A DNA stretch of 64,000 bases from Hymenobacter sp. DG01 (GTDB taxonomy: Bacteria; Bacteroidota; Bacteroidia; Cytophagales; Hymenobacteraceae), in NCBI RefSeq assembly GCF_006352025.1, contig NZ_CP040936.1, positions 4,652,001-4,716,000 of the forward strand, written 5' to 3'. The position numbers and the translations under genes are program-made. The notes under the pieces were generated by a model, which was not told the DNA's origin, ran no database searches, and saw nothing but the letters and a program-made list of their open reading frames with translations. Positions 8,623 through 16,185 of the stretch are shown here, one piece after another; the stretch's first letter is position 1, and the number at the start of each line of letters is the position of its first letter.

Positions 8623-9261
8623 TTAGGGGAGCCGCACTACCTGCTTCCGCAATGGCGACCAGGCAATGGTATGGCGGTCTTCTTTCCCCACCAGGTACTG
8701 AAAGGCTACGGTTTCGGGGCGGCGGCGCAAATCGTCCCAGGCGGCGCGGTCGGTGCCGGTAGGGGCTTCGGTTGCGGCTGGAAAGGTAGCAGCTGAAGCT
8801 ACGGCGGGGCGCCGGAAGTTTTTATCAGCAAAGAATTCCCGGACGCGGCGGCGCACGTAGGCTTCCCGCTCGGCTTGGGTGGCGGTGGGGCCCGCCATAT
8901 CGTACACCATAGCCGCTTCCAGATCGGGTGCCGACAGCACTTCCCGGAAAATAACCTGGCCCGCCGCCGTAGTAATGGTAAACGTAGCCTCTCCGGTAAG
9001 CACCGAGGCCCCGCGCAGCACTAAGGAGAATACATCCGGGGAGCCGGGCGAGGAAAACAGGTGGCGGCTGCGGGCCGTCAGCAGGGTGTCGGCCGTAGCA
9101 TCCACGGCGGCTGGTCGCGCCGTATCCAGGGGCTCGGGGGCAGCGGTAGCCGCGGCCGAATCGGGGTTGGCTGGGTCAGGGGCAGTACCCCCTGATTCGG
9201 GGCCGGGGGAAGAGCAGGCCAGAGCCAGCAAAAGCAGAGGGGAAAGCAGCAGGGCGCGCAT
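8623..9261 (-). CDS. Putative lipoprotein, function unknown
   Basis: 212 aa with a lipoprotein signal (MRALLLSPLLLLALAC; lipobox LALAC, Cys about residue 16), so the mature protein should be lipid-anchored in the envelope. Residues 18-60 form an Ala/Pro/Thr-rich low-complexity linker. The rest has beta-strands (SLVLRGASVLTGEATFTI) and a basic helix (EREAYVRRRVREFFADKNF). I recognise no family. It is the last gene of a leftward series starting with the 11134 membrane protein; the gap to the upstream UbiA gene is 68 bases, so co-transcription is possible but not shown. Confidence 0.75.
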   Translation of the reverse strand: MRALLLSPLLLLALACSSPGPESGGTAPDPANPDSAAATAAPEPLDTARPAAVDATADTLLTARSRHLFSSPGSPDVFSLVLRGASVLTGEATFTITTAAGQVIFREVLSAPDLEAAMVYDMAGPTATQAEREAYVRRRVREFFADKNFRRPAVASAATFPAATEAPTGTDRAAWDDLRRRPETVAFQYLVGKEDRHTIAWSPLRKQVVRLP

Positions 9262-9329
9262 CGGGAAACAACAAATAAATGTGAGCTACTATACGCAAGC
9301 TGAACCGTTGCTGGTTGCTGCCTAAGCCG

Positions 9330-10208
9330 CTACTGCTGCCAAAGCAGCATCAGCAGAAAGGCGGCGCTCAAACACAAGGAGGAAACCTGGTTCATGCGCA
9401 TGGTGCGGTCGAAATCGGCGGCCGATTCATTTTGCCACACTGCCCGGGCCCATTGCAAAAACAAGACCACTACCGGGCCGGTGGCAAGTAGAAAGATAAG
9501 AGCGTGGGTAGGCTCCTGGCGCCACCAGTACGCGGCCACCAGCACAGCCGCACCCGTTGCCAGCGCCGCCCCCGCAAATACAAACGTTCCCCGGATGCCC
9601 AGGCGCAAACTCAGGGTCCGGTCGCCGCGGCGGCCGTCTTCGGCGTGCTGATACACCTGGGTCAGGGGGTAGGAGCCGCACAGAAACAGGCTGCTGACCA
9701 AGGCCAGCAGCAGGTTGTCGGGGGCCAGCAGCTCAGCGTGGCCGGCGCCTACCCCCACCTGCGTCATCAGAAAGGTGTAAGCGCCCTGAAACACGACTAC
9801 CACGGCCGTGCTCAGCAACGGGTATTTCTTGAGTCGGATGCCCTCGTAGCTGTAGGCCTTGGAAACCAGCAGATACACGGCTACCAGGGTCCCAAAGGCC
9901 AGGCTCAGCAGCCCGGCCCCTACTACTGCCAGCGCATCGAAAAGCCAGACCATGTGCAGCAGCTCCCGCGACACTTTGGGCGGCTGGCGCAGCCCGCCAA
10001 TGCTGCCTTCGTCCCGGTCGTAGTAGCTGTTGTAGCCGTTGGAGGCGGGGTAAGCCAGCAAATGCAGCACCCCGAACACCACCGCGGCCCGCCACCCACT
10101 GAAAGGCAGACGCAGAGCGCTCAGGCCAAACCAGAACACGGGCATCAGGTACACCGAAAACGGGATGCGCAGCAGCGGCAGCGCGCGGCGGTAGGCAGCA
10201 AGAGGCAT
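9330..10208 (-). CDS. UbiA-family prenyltransferase
   Basis: Integral-membrane aromatic/lipid prenyltransferase, 292 aa, about eight or nine hydrophobic segments. The first Asp-rich site is in NGYNSYYDRDEGSIGG (about residues 58-73) and the second in YQHAEDGRRGDRTL (about 190-203); both sets bind Mg-diphosphate in this superfamily. The substrate cannot be read from sequence: UbiA (ubiquinone), MenA (menaquinone) and other quinone or lipid prenyltransferases share the fold. The SAM methyltransferase 66 bases upstream, in the same direction, suggests a two-step modification of a lipid or quinone. Confidence 0.88.
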   Translation of the reverse strand: MPLAAYRRALPLLRIPFSVYLMPVFWFGLSALRLPFSGWRAAVVFGVLHLLAYPASNGYNSYYDRDEGSIGGLRQPPKVSRELLHMVWLFDALAVVGAGLLSLAFGTLVAVYLLVSKAYSYEGIRLKKYPLLSTAVVVVFQGAYTFLMTQVGVGAGHAELLAPDNLLLALVSSLFLCGSYPLTQVYQHAEDGRRGDRTLSLRLGIRGTFVFAGAALATGAAVLVAAYWWRQEPTHALIFLLATGPVVVLFLQWARAVWQNESAADFDRTMRMNQVSSLCLSAAFLLMLLWQQ

Positions 10209-10274
10209 AGCACAGGGAGGGGAACAGGCAGACAGCTCAGGCCGCCGGAAATGGCCTGGGGCGCAAGCTACGGC

Positions 10275-11069
10275 TTACCTCTCAGTTTCGTGGGGCACTC
10301 CCAGCAGATACGTAACCTCCGGCCCCCACCAGTGCCGTACTACCCCCGCCTGCCACCGGAACGTGCCCTCCGGATCGGCGCGGCGGGCCAGGGCCAGCAG
10401 CTGCTCGGGGGGGTAGAGCCGCAGAATAGAAACGCAGCCGTCCCAGATGGTAAACAGCGGAATCAGGGGGAGAATGTAAGTGAAAAAAAGCCGGCTAAAT
10501 CGGAAGGGCCGGATAAAGGGCGTAATCAGGAGCTGTGCCACGGGCAGCACGGTGCAGGCCAGCAGCAGCTCGGCCCAGTGCTTGCCGGCCCCCTCAAACA
10601 CCCCGATACCGGCCCGCTGCCGTACCGCGTCGGCCAGAATAGCCTCGGCGGCGGCGGGCGGAAAATGATGGAACGCCGAAAAAATGGCGCGGAATCCCGT
10701 GAGGGAAGCCGGCACGGCGGTGGCATCCACGGCGGCGGCCTCGAAGCCCAGGCCGGGCGTGTGGGCCTGCAGCAATTGCCAGGCGGCCGGCTGGGGGTAG
10801 AGGTCGGTGAGTGTAACGCGGGCTTCGGCCAAGCCGGTGGCCTGTAGGCGGCGCAGCACTCCGGCCGTGCCACCCCCGGCACCGGCGCCCAGTTCCAGCA
10901 GATGAGCCTGCCGGGTTTCGCGCAGGGCGCCCTGCAGCAGCGGCACAATGGGCTGGTAAGTGCCCAGGGCCGAAATCATAAACCGCAGGTAATCCATCAT
11001 GCCCGCCCGAATGACCGACGGAAACCAGGGCAAATCTTCGAACTCAAACAACTGGAGGCGCAGCTTCAT
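10275..11069 (-). CDS. Class I SAM-dependent methyltransferase with hydrophobic C-terminal segment
   Basis: 264 aa. The SAM-binding motif I is LLELGAGAGGGTAGVL (about residues 57-72), the acidic residue after beta-2 is in LTDLYPQP, and motif IV is near FSAFHHF (about 130). Residues ~165-215 are strongly hydrophobic (LLLACTVLPVAQLLI and FFTYILPLIPLFTIWDG), which suggests membrane association and a lipophilic substrate. It lies between a small membrane protein and a UbiA prenyltransferase, all leftward with gaps of about 65 bases, so I infer a pathway that prenylates and methylates a lipid-like molecule. Product unknown. Confidence 0.82.
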   Translation of the reverse strand: MKLRLQLFEFEDLPWFPSVIRAGMMDYLRFMISALGTYQPIVPLLQGALRETRQAHLLELGAGAGGGTAGVLRRLQATGLAEARVTLTDLYPQPAAWQLLQAHTPGLGFEAAAVDATAVPASLTGFRAIFSAFHHFPPAAAEAILADAVRQRAGIGVFEGAGKHWAELLLACTVLPVAQLLITPFIRPFRFSRLFFTYILPLIPLFTIWDGCVSILRLYPPEQLLALARRADPEGTFRWQAGVVRHWWGPEVTYLLGVPHETER

Positions 11070-11133
11070 GGGAGTACCCTACGCGAAGCAGCCGAAGATG
11101 GCCGTGCCCGGCCCGGGTGGCACCCGCCGGTGG

Positions 11134-11568
11134 TTAGTCGCAGGCGGTGGCGCGGCCGGTGTTTTCGCGCTGGGCGGGGCTGTAAAGCCAGAGTACCGTG
11201 AGCATGGCGGCGGCCCAGTACGGCAAGGACATGCTCAGCAAATCGTGCGCTGAACTGATAGGGAGCAGTAGCTCCAGCAGCTTGTTGGCCAGCAGAAAGA
11301 ACAGGGTTACGCCAATTAAAGCCAGCGAGCGGCGCGACAATCCTACCTGCAGGTGGCACATGAGGCTAAAGAAAGGAATGACGAGCGGCACGATACACAG
11401 TGAAACCAGGGCGGCTACCAGACCCGTAAGTAAGGCAATGGGGTAGTCGTCTATGCGGTCAAGAGAAAAGTCGAGCAGCAGCCACAGTGTACCCCCCAGG
11501 TTGGCAAAAGCCCAGAGAATAAAGGCGCGGGCAATAGTAGAGTAGGCCGACGTATTAAGTGTTGCCAT
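11134..11568 (-). CDS. Small integral membrane protein, unknown
   Basis: 144 aa from the ATG at 11568 (an upstream in-frame start at 11601 adds 11 residues). Four hydrophobic segments: about 8-30 (AFILWAFANLGGTLWLLL), 38-65 (ALLTGLVAALVSLCIVPLVI), 78-100 (LALIGVTLFFLLANKLLELL) and 112-130 (YWAAAMLTVLWLY). No family recognised. Same direction as the methyltransferase, 64 bases upstream of it, so possibly the first gene of the UbiA/methyltransferase group. Confidence 0.7.
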   Translation of the reverse strand: MATLNTSAYSTIARAFILWAFANLGGTLWLLLDFSLDRIDDYPIALLTGLVAALVSLCIVPLVIPFFSLMCHLQVGLSRRSLALIGVTLFFLLANKLLELLLPISSAHDLLSMSLPYWAAAMLTVLWLYSPAQRENTGRATACD

Positions 11569-12047
11569 AACAGAAGAGGTGAAGGAAACGCGTTGAGGCA
11601 CCGGATGGCAGGTAGTAATAGGGGGTAGTCAGAAAGTCAATACGCCCGGAAAACACGCCCGGATTGGCGTAGAGGCAGTTTTTTGTTGGGAATGTCCTGT
11701 CTCGAATTGGGCTTTTGTTAGCAAAGGCAGGGCAAACCTTCTTCCGTATCCCGAATGCTGGTGCGCCGGCCCGCGCTAAACACTGGGCATTTTCCCGGCT
11801 GGTCCTTTCGCCGAGCGGGCGCCTCACGCTTCAATTAGCTGAAAAACTGTTGTTTGGCTCCCGGAATCACTCCAGGTGCCTAGAGCACGACAGGGAGAGT
11901 CGTAAGTTGATGAAGCTGCCGGCAGAGATTGCCGCAGTCAGAGCCAGTGAACCATCTTGGGAAGCAGGGCGGCGAAAATTTGTTACATACGGCACTAGGA
12001 AAGTACCGGAAACATTACTTGCTTTGCAGTGCAAAGTTCTTTAAGCT
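11569..12047. other. Intergenic region between divergent genes
   Basis: About 480 bases. A 109-codon frame at 11715-12044 has low-complexity basic composition and no recognisable motif, so I reject it. The last 30 bases hold the candidate operator described at 12022-12043. The rest carries no promoter box or repeat that I can support. Confidence 0.5.
12022..12043 (+). promoter_or_regulatory. Candidate operator CTTTG-N5-CAAAGT, copy 1
   Basis: CTTTG (12022-12026), 5 bases, CAAAG (12032-12036), then TTCTTTA. With CAGTG as spacer the core is a palindrome over seven bases on each side of the centre. The same arrangement, including the TTCTTTA tail, occurs at 13124-13147 before the third gene of the operon. 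It lies 11 bases before the ATG of the membrane-protein gene. Probable binding site for the winged-helix regulator encoded between the two copies (inference). Confidence 0.6.
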
Positions 12048-12686
12048 ATGTCGAAGTCCGGACCTGACCCGCTTGCTCAACTCACCGAGATTCGCGCCAT
12101 TATGGAGCGGTCTTCCCGCTTTATCTCGCTCAGCGGCCTTTCGGGGGTAGGGGCGGGGGTAGTGGCCCTGCTCGGGACGGGGCTTGGGAACTGGTACCTG
12201 CGGCAGATTTACCCGAGCGGGGGTTACACCAACCTGGTGAGCAGTACGCCCGCCGAGCGGGAGCAGCTGCTGCCTTACCTGCTGCTGCTGGCCCTGGGCA
12301 TCATCGGGGCAGCCCTGGCGGTTGCTGCGTTCTTCACAGTGCGCCGCGCCCGCCGGGCCGGGCAGCCCCTGTGGAGCGCCCTGGGTCGGCGGCTGGCACT
12401 GAGCCTGCTGATTCCGCTGGCAGCCGGCGGGCTGTTCTGCCTCGCCCTGTTCTGGCAGGGGGCGGTAGGGCTGGTGGTGCCGGGGCTGCTGCTGTTCTAC
12501 GGCCTGGCCCTGCTGAACGCCAGCAAGTACACCCTCGAGGAAATCCGGTGGCTGGGCCTCACGGAAATGGCCCTGGGTTTAGTGGCTGTGTTGTTCCCCG
12601 GCTTTGGGTTGGCGTTCTTTGCGCTCGGTTTCGGGCTTGGGCATATTGGCTACGGCCTGTTGATGTACAACCGCTACGAACGGTAA
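12048..12686 (+). CDS. Polytopic membrane protein next to HTH regulator
   Basis: 212 aa with about six hydrophobic segments: GLSGVGAGVVALLGTGLG (about 28-45), LLPYLLLLALGIIGAALAVA (about 70-90), LLIPLAAGGLFCLALFW (about 120-136), GLVVPGLLLFYGLALLN (about 142-158) and two in the C-terminal WLGLTEMALGLVAVLF...IGYGLLMY. The soluble N-terminus (SKSGPDPLAQLTEIRAIMERS) looks helical. No named domain recognised. First gene of a rightward set with a winged-helix regulator and a DUF4173 membrane protein. Candidate operator directly upstream. Confidence 0.8.
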   Translation: MSKSGPDPLAQLTEIRAIMERSSRFISLSGLSGVGAGVVALLGTGLGNWYLRQIYPSGGYTNLVSSTPAEREQLLPYLLLLALGIIGAALAVAAFFTVRRARRAGQPLWSALGRRLALSLLIPLAAGGLFCLALFWQGAVGLVVPGLLLFYGLALLNASKYTLEEIRWLGLTEMALGLVAVLFPGFGLAFFALGFGLGHIGYGLLMYNRYER

Positions 12687-12807
12687 GTGCCTGATGAAGA
12701 GCTGAGGGAAGAAGAGAAGATGTGCCCGGTGACTGAAGCGGCGCGGGGCCATCTACAGTTTTTCTCACCTCATCACTACATCACTACCATCCTCATTACT
12801 TTTCTCC

Positions 12808-13107
12808 TTGAAACACGTCATCCACACGCTCAATAAAGCCTTCGACAACCGGGTCCGGTTGGGCGTTATGGCCGTGCTGATGGCCAACGACACGGTCAGT
12901 TTCAATGAGTTGAAGGAAGCCCTGGACCTCACCGACGGCAACCTGGCCAGCCACGTAGCTGCCCTCGAAAAAGCCGGGTATGTGCTGGTAACCAAGCAAT
13001 TTGTGGGCAAGAAGCCCAATACCACCTACGCGGCCTCCGCTGAAGGAAAATCGGCATTTCAGGACCATTTGGCGGCGCTGGAAAAGCTGCTGCGCGGAGA
13101 GGCGTAA
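12808..13107 (+). CDS. Winged helix-turn-helix transcriptional regulator (HTH_34-like)
   Basis: 99-aa one-domain DNA-binding protein of the MarR/ArsR-like winged-helix type. It begins KHVIHTLNKAFDNRVRLGVM, followed by the recognition-helix region FNELKEALDLTDGNLASHVAALEKAGYV and the wing QFVGKKPNTTYAASAEGK. No metal-binding Cys or ligand domain is visible. The start is TTG at 12808: no in-frame ATG lies upstream, and later ATGs would remove the first helix. A pyrimidine-rich leader (CTCACCTCATCACTACATC) precedes it. Lying between two genes with matching operators, it is probably their (auto)regulator. Confidence 0.87.
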   Translation: MKHVIHTLNKAFDNRVRLGVMAVLMANDTVSFNELKEALDLTDGNLASHVAALEKAGYVLVTKQFVGKKPNTTYAASAEGKSAFQDHLAALEKLLRGEA

Positions 13108-13123
13108 ATTTTTTTGCCTATAT

Positions 13124-13147
13124 ACTTTGAAACACAAAGTTCTTTAT
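13124..13147 (+). promoter_or_regulatory. Candidate operator ACTTTG-N5-CAAAGT, copy 2
   Basis: ACTTTG (13124-13129), AAACA, CAAAGT (13135-13140), then TCTTTAT: a perfect 6-base dyad with the same spacing and downstream sequence as copy 1 at 12022. The left half (TATACTTTG) resembles a -7 box with one extra base, so binding here could block polymerase. It lies 13 bases before the DUF4173 ATG. Confidence 0.65.
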
Positions 13148-13160
13148 AATAACTATTATC

Positions 13161-14786
13161 ATGGATGCACTTACTTCCTCTCTGCCCCGGGCGGCCACTG
13201 CGGCACCCTCGCCCCGCACCACGCCCGTGCCGTTATCGGCCCTGCAGAAGCTCCTGATTCCGCTGGGAGCCATCTTGTTCGACGTGCTGTTCTGGAATCA
13301 GGAAGTCGGGCTTAACCTCAGCCTGTACACCGTGTTTGTGGTGGGCGCCACGCTGGCCGGCCTGCCGCGCTACGCCCCCGTGCGTCGCTCGGGTTACTTC
13401 TGGCTGATGGTAGGGGGCACGGTACTGAGTGCAGGCTGTGTGTTGCTACTAGGGTCGGGCGCGGCTAAGCTGGCCTGCGTGGCTTCCCTGGCGATGCTGC
13501 TGGGCTACGTCAATCAGCCCCACCTGCGGCTGGTGGTGTTTGCCTTGCTCACAGCCCTGACCAGCGCCCTGCGGGTGCTGCCGGGGCTGCTGCCCTACCT
13601 GCGGCTGCCGCAGAGCAAGGCGGGCTCCTGGCGCCGGACGCGCTTCTACGGGCGGGTGCTGCTGGCGCCGGTGGTTATCCTGGTGGGGTTTCATATCCTG
13701 TTCAGCCTGGCTAACCCGCGGTACAGCCAGTTGGCGGCGGCCGTATTTCAGCGGCTGGGCGAGTGGCTGGCCGCGCTGCTGCCGGCTATATCGGTGGCCC
13801 ACCTGCTGTTCTTCGTGCTGGGCCTGGCGCTGACGGCCGCGGCGCTGGTGGTGGTGCCGTTTCACTTCTTTCAGGATCAGGAGTCGCGCCTGGGCGAGTT
13901 TGTGCGGCGGCAGCGCGACCGGGTGGCCTCTCTGAGCGTGCGTAACCCCAACTTCCGGGCCCGGCGCTTCGGCTCCCTCGACCTGCGTAAAGAGTTCCTG
14001 GCGGCCCTGGCCGTGTTCGGGCTGGTGAATGCCTTGCTGCTGGTGGTGAACATCATCGACATTAACTGGATCTGGCTGGGCTTCACGCCTACGCCCGGCT
14101 TCGACCTGACCCAATTTGTGCACGAGGGTACCTACGTGCTGATTCTGAGCATACTAGTGGCCATGGGCATTGTGCTGTGGTTTTTCCGCCGCAACCTCAA
14201 CTTCTACGCGCCCGGCCTGCGGGCGTTACGCTGGGGGGCTACGGTGTGGGTAGTGCAAAACGCGGTGCTGGTGGTTTCGGTGGCTCTGCGCAATTATTAC
14301 TACATCACCTACACAGGCTTGGCTTACAAGCGGATAGGCGTGTATGGCTTTCTGCTCCTGACCTTATTTGGGCTGGGCACCGTGCTGCTGAAAATCTGGC
14401 AGCGCCGCTCGGCCTACTCCCTGGTGCGCCTCAACGCGCTGGCTGCGTACGGCGTGTTATTGCTCCTGGCGCTGGGCAACTGGGAAATCTGGATGGTGCG
14501 CTACAATCTGAGCCCACGCTTCAAGGAAGTTGACCTGGGCTTTCTGCTGGCCATGCCCGAGCGGGTGCTGCCCGAGATGACCGCCCGCCAGAGCGTGCTA
14601 CAGGGCATGACGCGCATCGTTGTCAGCCCGCCCGGTAGCTACACCGAACTGCGTGCTACCCCCTCCGAGGCCCAGGAAGCCATCCAGAGCCGCGTGGCCG
14701 CATGGCGCCGCAACTACCCCGAGTACCACAGCTGGCAGAGCTGGACCTACGCCGAAGCTACCGCTTACGAGCAGCTACGAGACTAA
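13161..14786 (+). CDS. DUF4173/DUF4153-type polytopic membrane protein
   Basis: 541 aa, roughly a dozen hydrophobic segments from about residue 28 to 440, with a conserved-looking middle (VHEGTYVLILSILVAMGIV and the ALRNYYYITYTGLAYKRIGV stretch, about residues 318-395) followed by a soluble C-terminal tail of about 95 residues (NLSPRFKEVDLGFLLAMPERV ... EYHSWQSWTYAEATAYEQL). This fits the DUF4173/DUF4153 membrane family; its function is unknown. It follows the winged-helix gene by 53 bases, with its own copy of the candidate operator in the gap, so it may be transcribed both with and without the upstream genes. Confidence 0.83.
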   Translation: MDALTSSLPRAATAAPSPRTTPVPLSALQKLLIPLGAILFDVLFWNQEVGLNLSLYTVFVVGATLAGLPRYAPVRRSGYFWLMVGGTVLSAGCVLLLGSGAAKLACVASLAMLLGYVNQPHLRLVVFALLTALTSALRVLPGLLPYLRLPQSKAGSWRRTRFYGRVLLAPVVILVGFHILFSLANPRYSQLAAAVFQRLGEWLAALLPAISVAHLLFFVLGLALTAAALVVVPFHFFQDQESRLGEFVRRQRDRVASLSVRNPNFRARRFGSLDLRKEFLAALAVFGLVNALLLVVNIIDINWIWLGFTPTPGFDLTQFVHEGTYVLILSILVAMGIVLWFFRRNLNFYAPGLRALRWGATVWVVQNAVLVVSVALRNYYYITYTGLAYKRIGVYGFLLLTLFGLGTVLLKIWQRRSAYSLVRLNALAAYGVLLLLALGNWEIWMVRYNLSPRFKEVDLGFLLAMPERVLPEMTARQSVLQGMTRIVVSPPGSYTELRATPSEAQEAIQSRVAAWRRNYPEYHSWQSWTYAEATAYEQLRD

Positions 14787-15006
14787 GGCCCGGCAGGTGA
14801 GCCAGCCTCAATGGGTGCTGGTCTGCTGTCTGATTACCAAATGATTATGTTGTTTGTGACCTGTCATTCGTTGCTATTACTACCCCGCTTTCCTATCCTC
14901 TATTTTCGGTTGCTATTGGCTACCAGGCGGTTACCGGGCCTGGTAGCCCCCGGCAGGCAATTACTTCAACTCATCTGCGCTTCTCTCACTCCCCTATTGC
15001 TACCCC

Positions 15007-15249
15007 ATGAACCTTGCTCAAGTAGGCCTCACGCTGGGAGGCATTCTGCTCTGCGCCACCTGTATTGGTGCCTTGGCTGTTCTGCTGACCTGGCGCGAAC
15101 GGGCCGCTTCCGCCCCCGAGCGGTGGCGCCGACTGATTCTGGTAGTGCTGCCCGCTTCGGGGGCGCTGCTGGGCCTCCTGCTCTGGACGCTGCTGCACGT
15201 GATGCTGCTGTGGGGGCAGCATGCGCCAGCAGTTGCGGGCGTGCAGTAA
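15007..15249 (+). CDS. Small two-helix membrane protein
   Basis: 80 aa with two hydrophobic helices (about residues 5-28, LTLGGILLCATCIGALAVLL, and 44-68, LILVVLPASGALLGLLLWTL) joined by a basic/acidic loop (TWRERAASAPERWRR). No family recognised. The ATG is preceded by a pyrimidine-rich leader (CTCACTCCCCTATTGCTACC), the pattern seen before other real genes here, which supports it being translated. It opens a run of three short membrane-protein frames before the PBP1A gene. Confidence 0.6.
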   Translation: MNLAQVGLTLGGILLCATCIGALAVLLTWRERAASAPERWRRLILVVLPASGALLGLLLWTLLHVMLLWGQHAPAVAGVQ

Positions 15250-15329
15250 CTGGCCGGAGTCATGAAAGCTCAACCAGTAACGGTAGTAGGGCAAGCCAAG
15301 TCATCAGCTGAGCCAGGGCCTGGAGCTCT

Positions 15330-15635
15330 GTGGCGGTGCTACTGGTAATCTGTTGGGGTTGGTGGGAGCTTTTACTGAATACTGCGGACTGGCGGTTTAA
15401 CCCGGAGCAGCCATGGCTTGGTTTGTTCTAGCTACCCCTGGTCAGCAACGCCGTGGTCGTTCGGTGGACTACCCTGCCTATGTGGAGAAGCCTTGACGCA
15501 GATGATTCCGCGTTTAGCCAGGCCTCTATAACACGGGTAGTTGCCCTGATTTTAGGCCTGATATTTCATGCGGTTTTTCTGCTTTGGTGCCTGTGCATGG
15601 TAGCATTTTCCGGTACTGACATGAACATCCATTAA
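15330..15635 (+). pseudogene. Small membrane-protein gene interrupted by in-frame TAG
   Basis: Reading from GTG 15330 gives a hydrophobic start (VAVLLVICWGWWELLL), a tryptophan-rich stretch (DWRFNPEQPWLGLF), then TAG at 15429-15431. The same frame continues without shift for another 67 codons through a second hydrophobic helix (ITRVVALILGLIFHAVFLLW) to a stop at 15633. Both halves look like one small two-helix membrane protein. The downstream half alone could start at GTG 15453 or ATG 15480. Either a recently broken gene, a sequencing error, or only the 3' half is a gene. It is followed 5 bases later by another small membrane-protein gene. Confidence 0.4.
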
Positions 15636-15640
15636 TTCTT

Positions 15641-16027
15641 ATGCTTACTTGGCTAGACCCACTTGTAGCCCAACTACTCCGTTTTATCCGGTACACCGTG
15701 CTGCCTGCTGTGCCCCGGGCGCTGTGGTGGGTGCTTTTAGCCATGATGGTCGCTTCTCTTAACCTTGTTTTTGAGCGCGAGGTGTGGCCGAATACCCCCA
15801 AGGCGGAGCCTGTATTCACGGGCGGACTGTGCACCGCCCTGGCTACGCTGCCTTGGTTTGCCGCGGATACCGCCCGGCGCATAAGCCAGAAAGTGGCAAG
15901 CTGGTGGTGCGGCATGTGGTGGCTGGTGGCCCTGGGATGTTACCTTGTAGCTGCAGCATCTACTTTTATATTCTGTATAGTCGTGGTAAGTATGTGCTGG
16001 AAGATGGTGGCGTTGATCTTTCACTAA
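15641..16027 (+). CDS. Small membrane protein, unknown
   Basis: 128 aa with hydrophobic segments at about 28-45 (ALWWVLLAMMVASLNLVF), 60-72 (GLCTALATLPWF) and 88-128 (two close helices, WWLVALGCYLVAAASTFIF and CIVVVSMCWKMVALIF). Trp-rich. No family recognised. It begins 5 bases after the interrupted frame at 15330-15635 and has similar composition, so the two may be paralogous or co-transcribed (inference). Confidence 0.55.
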   Translation: MLTWLDPLVAQLLRFIRYTVLPAVPRALWWVLLAMMVASLNLVFEREVWPNTPKAEPVFTGGLCTALATLPWFAADTARRISQKVASWWCGMWWLVALGCYLVAAASTFIFCIVVVSMCWKMVALIFH

Positions 16028-16128
16028 TACAGAACGCTAAGCTGATGGATAGTTTGCTGCCAGAAGCCAGGTAGCAGGGGTGACGCGGATGAAGGATGTC
16101 TTTTCATCTTCAGGCCGCCCGTAACTGG

Positions 16129-16136
16129 TATATTTG
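16129..16136 (+). promoter_or_regulatory. -7 promoter box for PBP1A gene
   Basis: TATATTTG matches the Bacteroidota -7 consensus TAnnTTTG. Transcription would start near 16143, which is downstream of the first possible start codon at 16096 and so supports translation from ATG 16186. Confidence 0.6.
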
Positions 16137-16185
16137 CGACTCCGTTGCCGGTTCGTCCTGCTTCGTTCGCCTCACTGCGCTCTGC

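Noticed and set aside
9504..10847. 447-codon plus-strand frame over UbiA and methyltransferase genes
   Set aside because: Gln/Gly-rich antisense shadow of two real genes.
11715..12044. 109-codon frame ending just before the 12048 gene
   Set aside because: No motif, basic low-quality composition, overlaps the candidate operator.
14811..15311. 166-codon frame over the small membrane gene at 15007
   Set aside because: Arg/Cys/Ser-rich shadow of the 15007 frame; only its last codons share phase with the interrupted gene.
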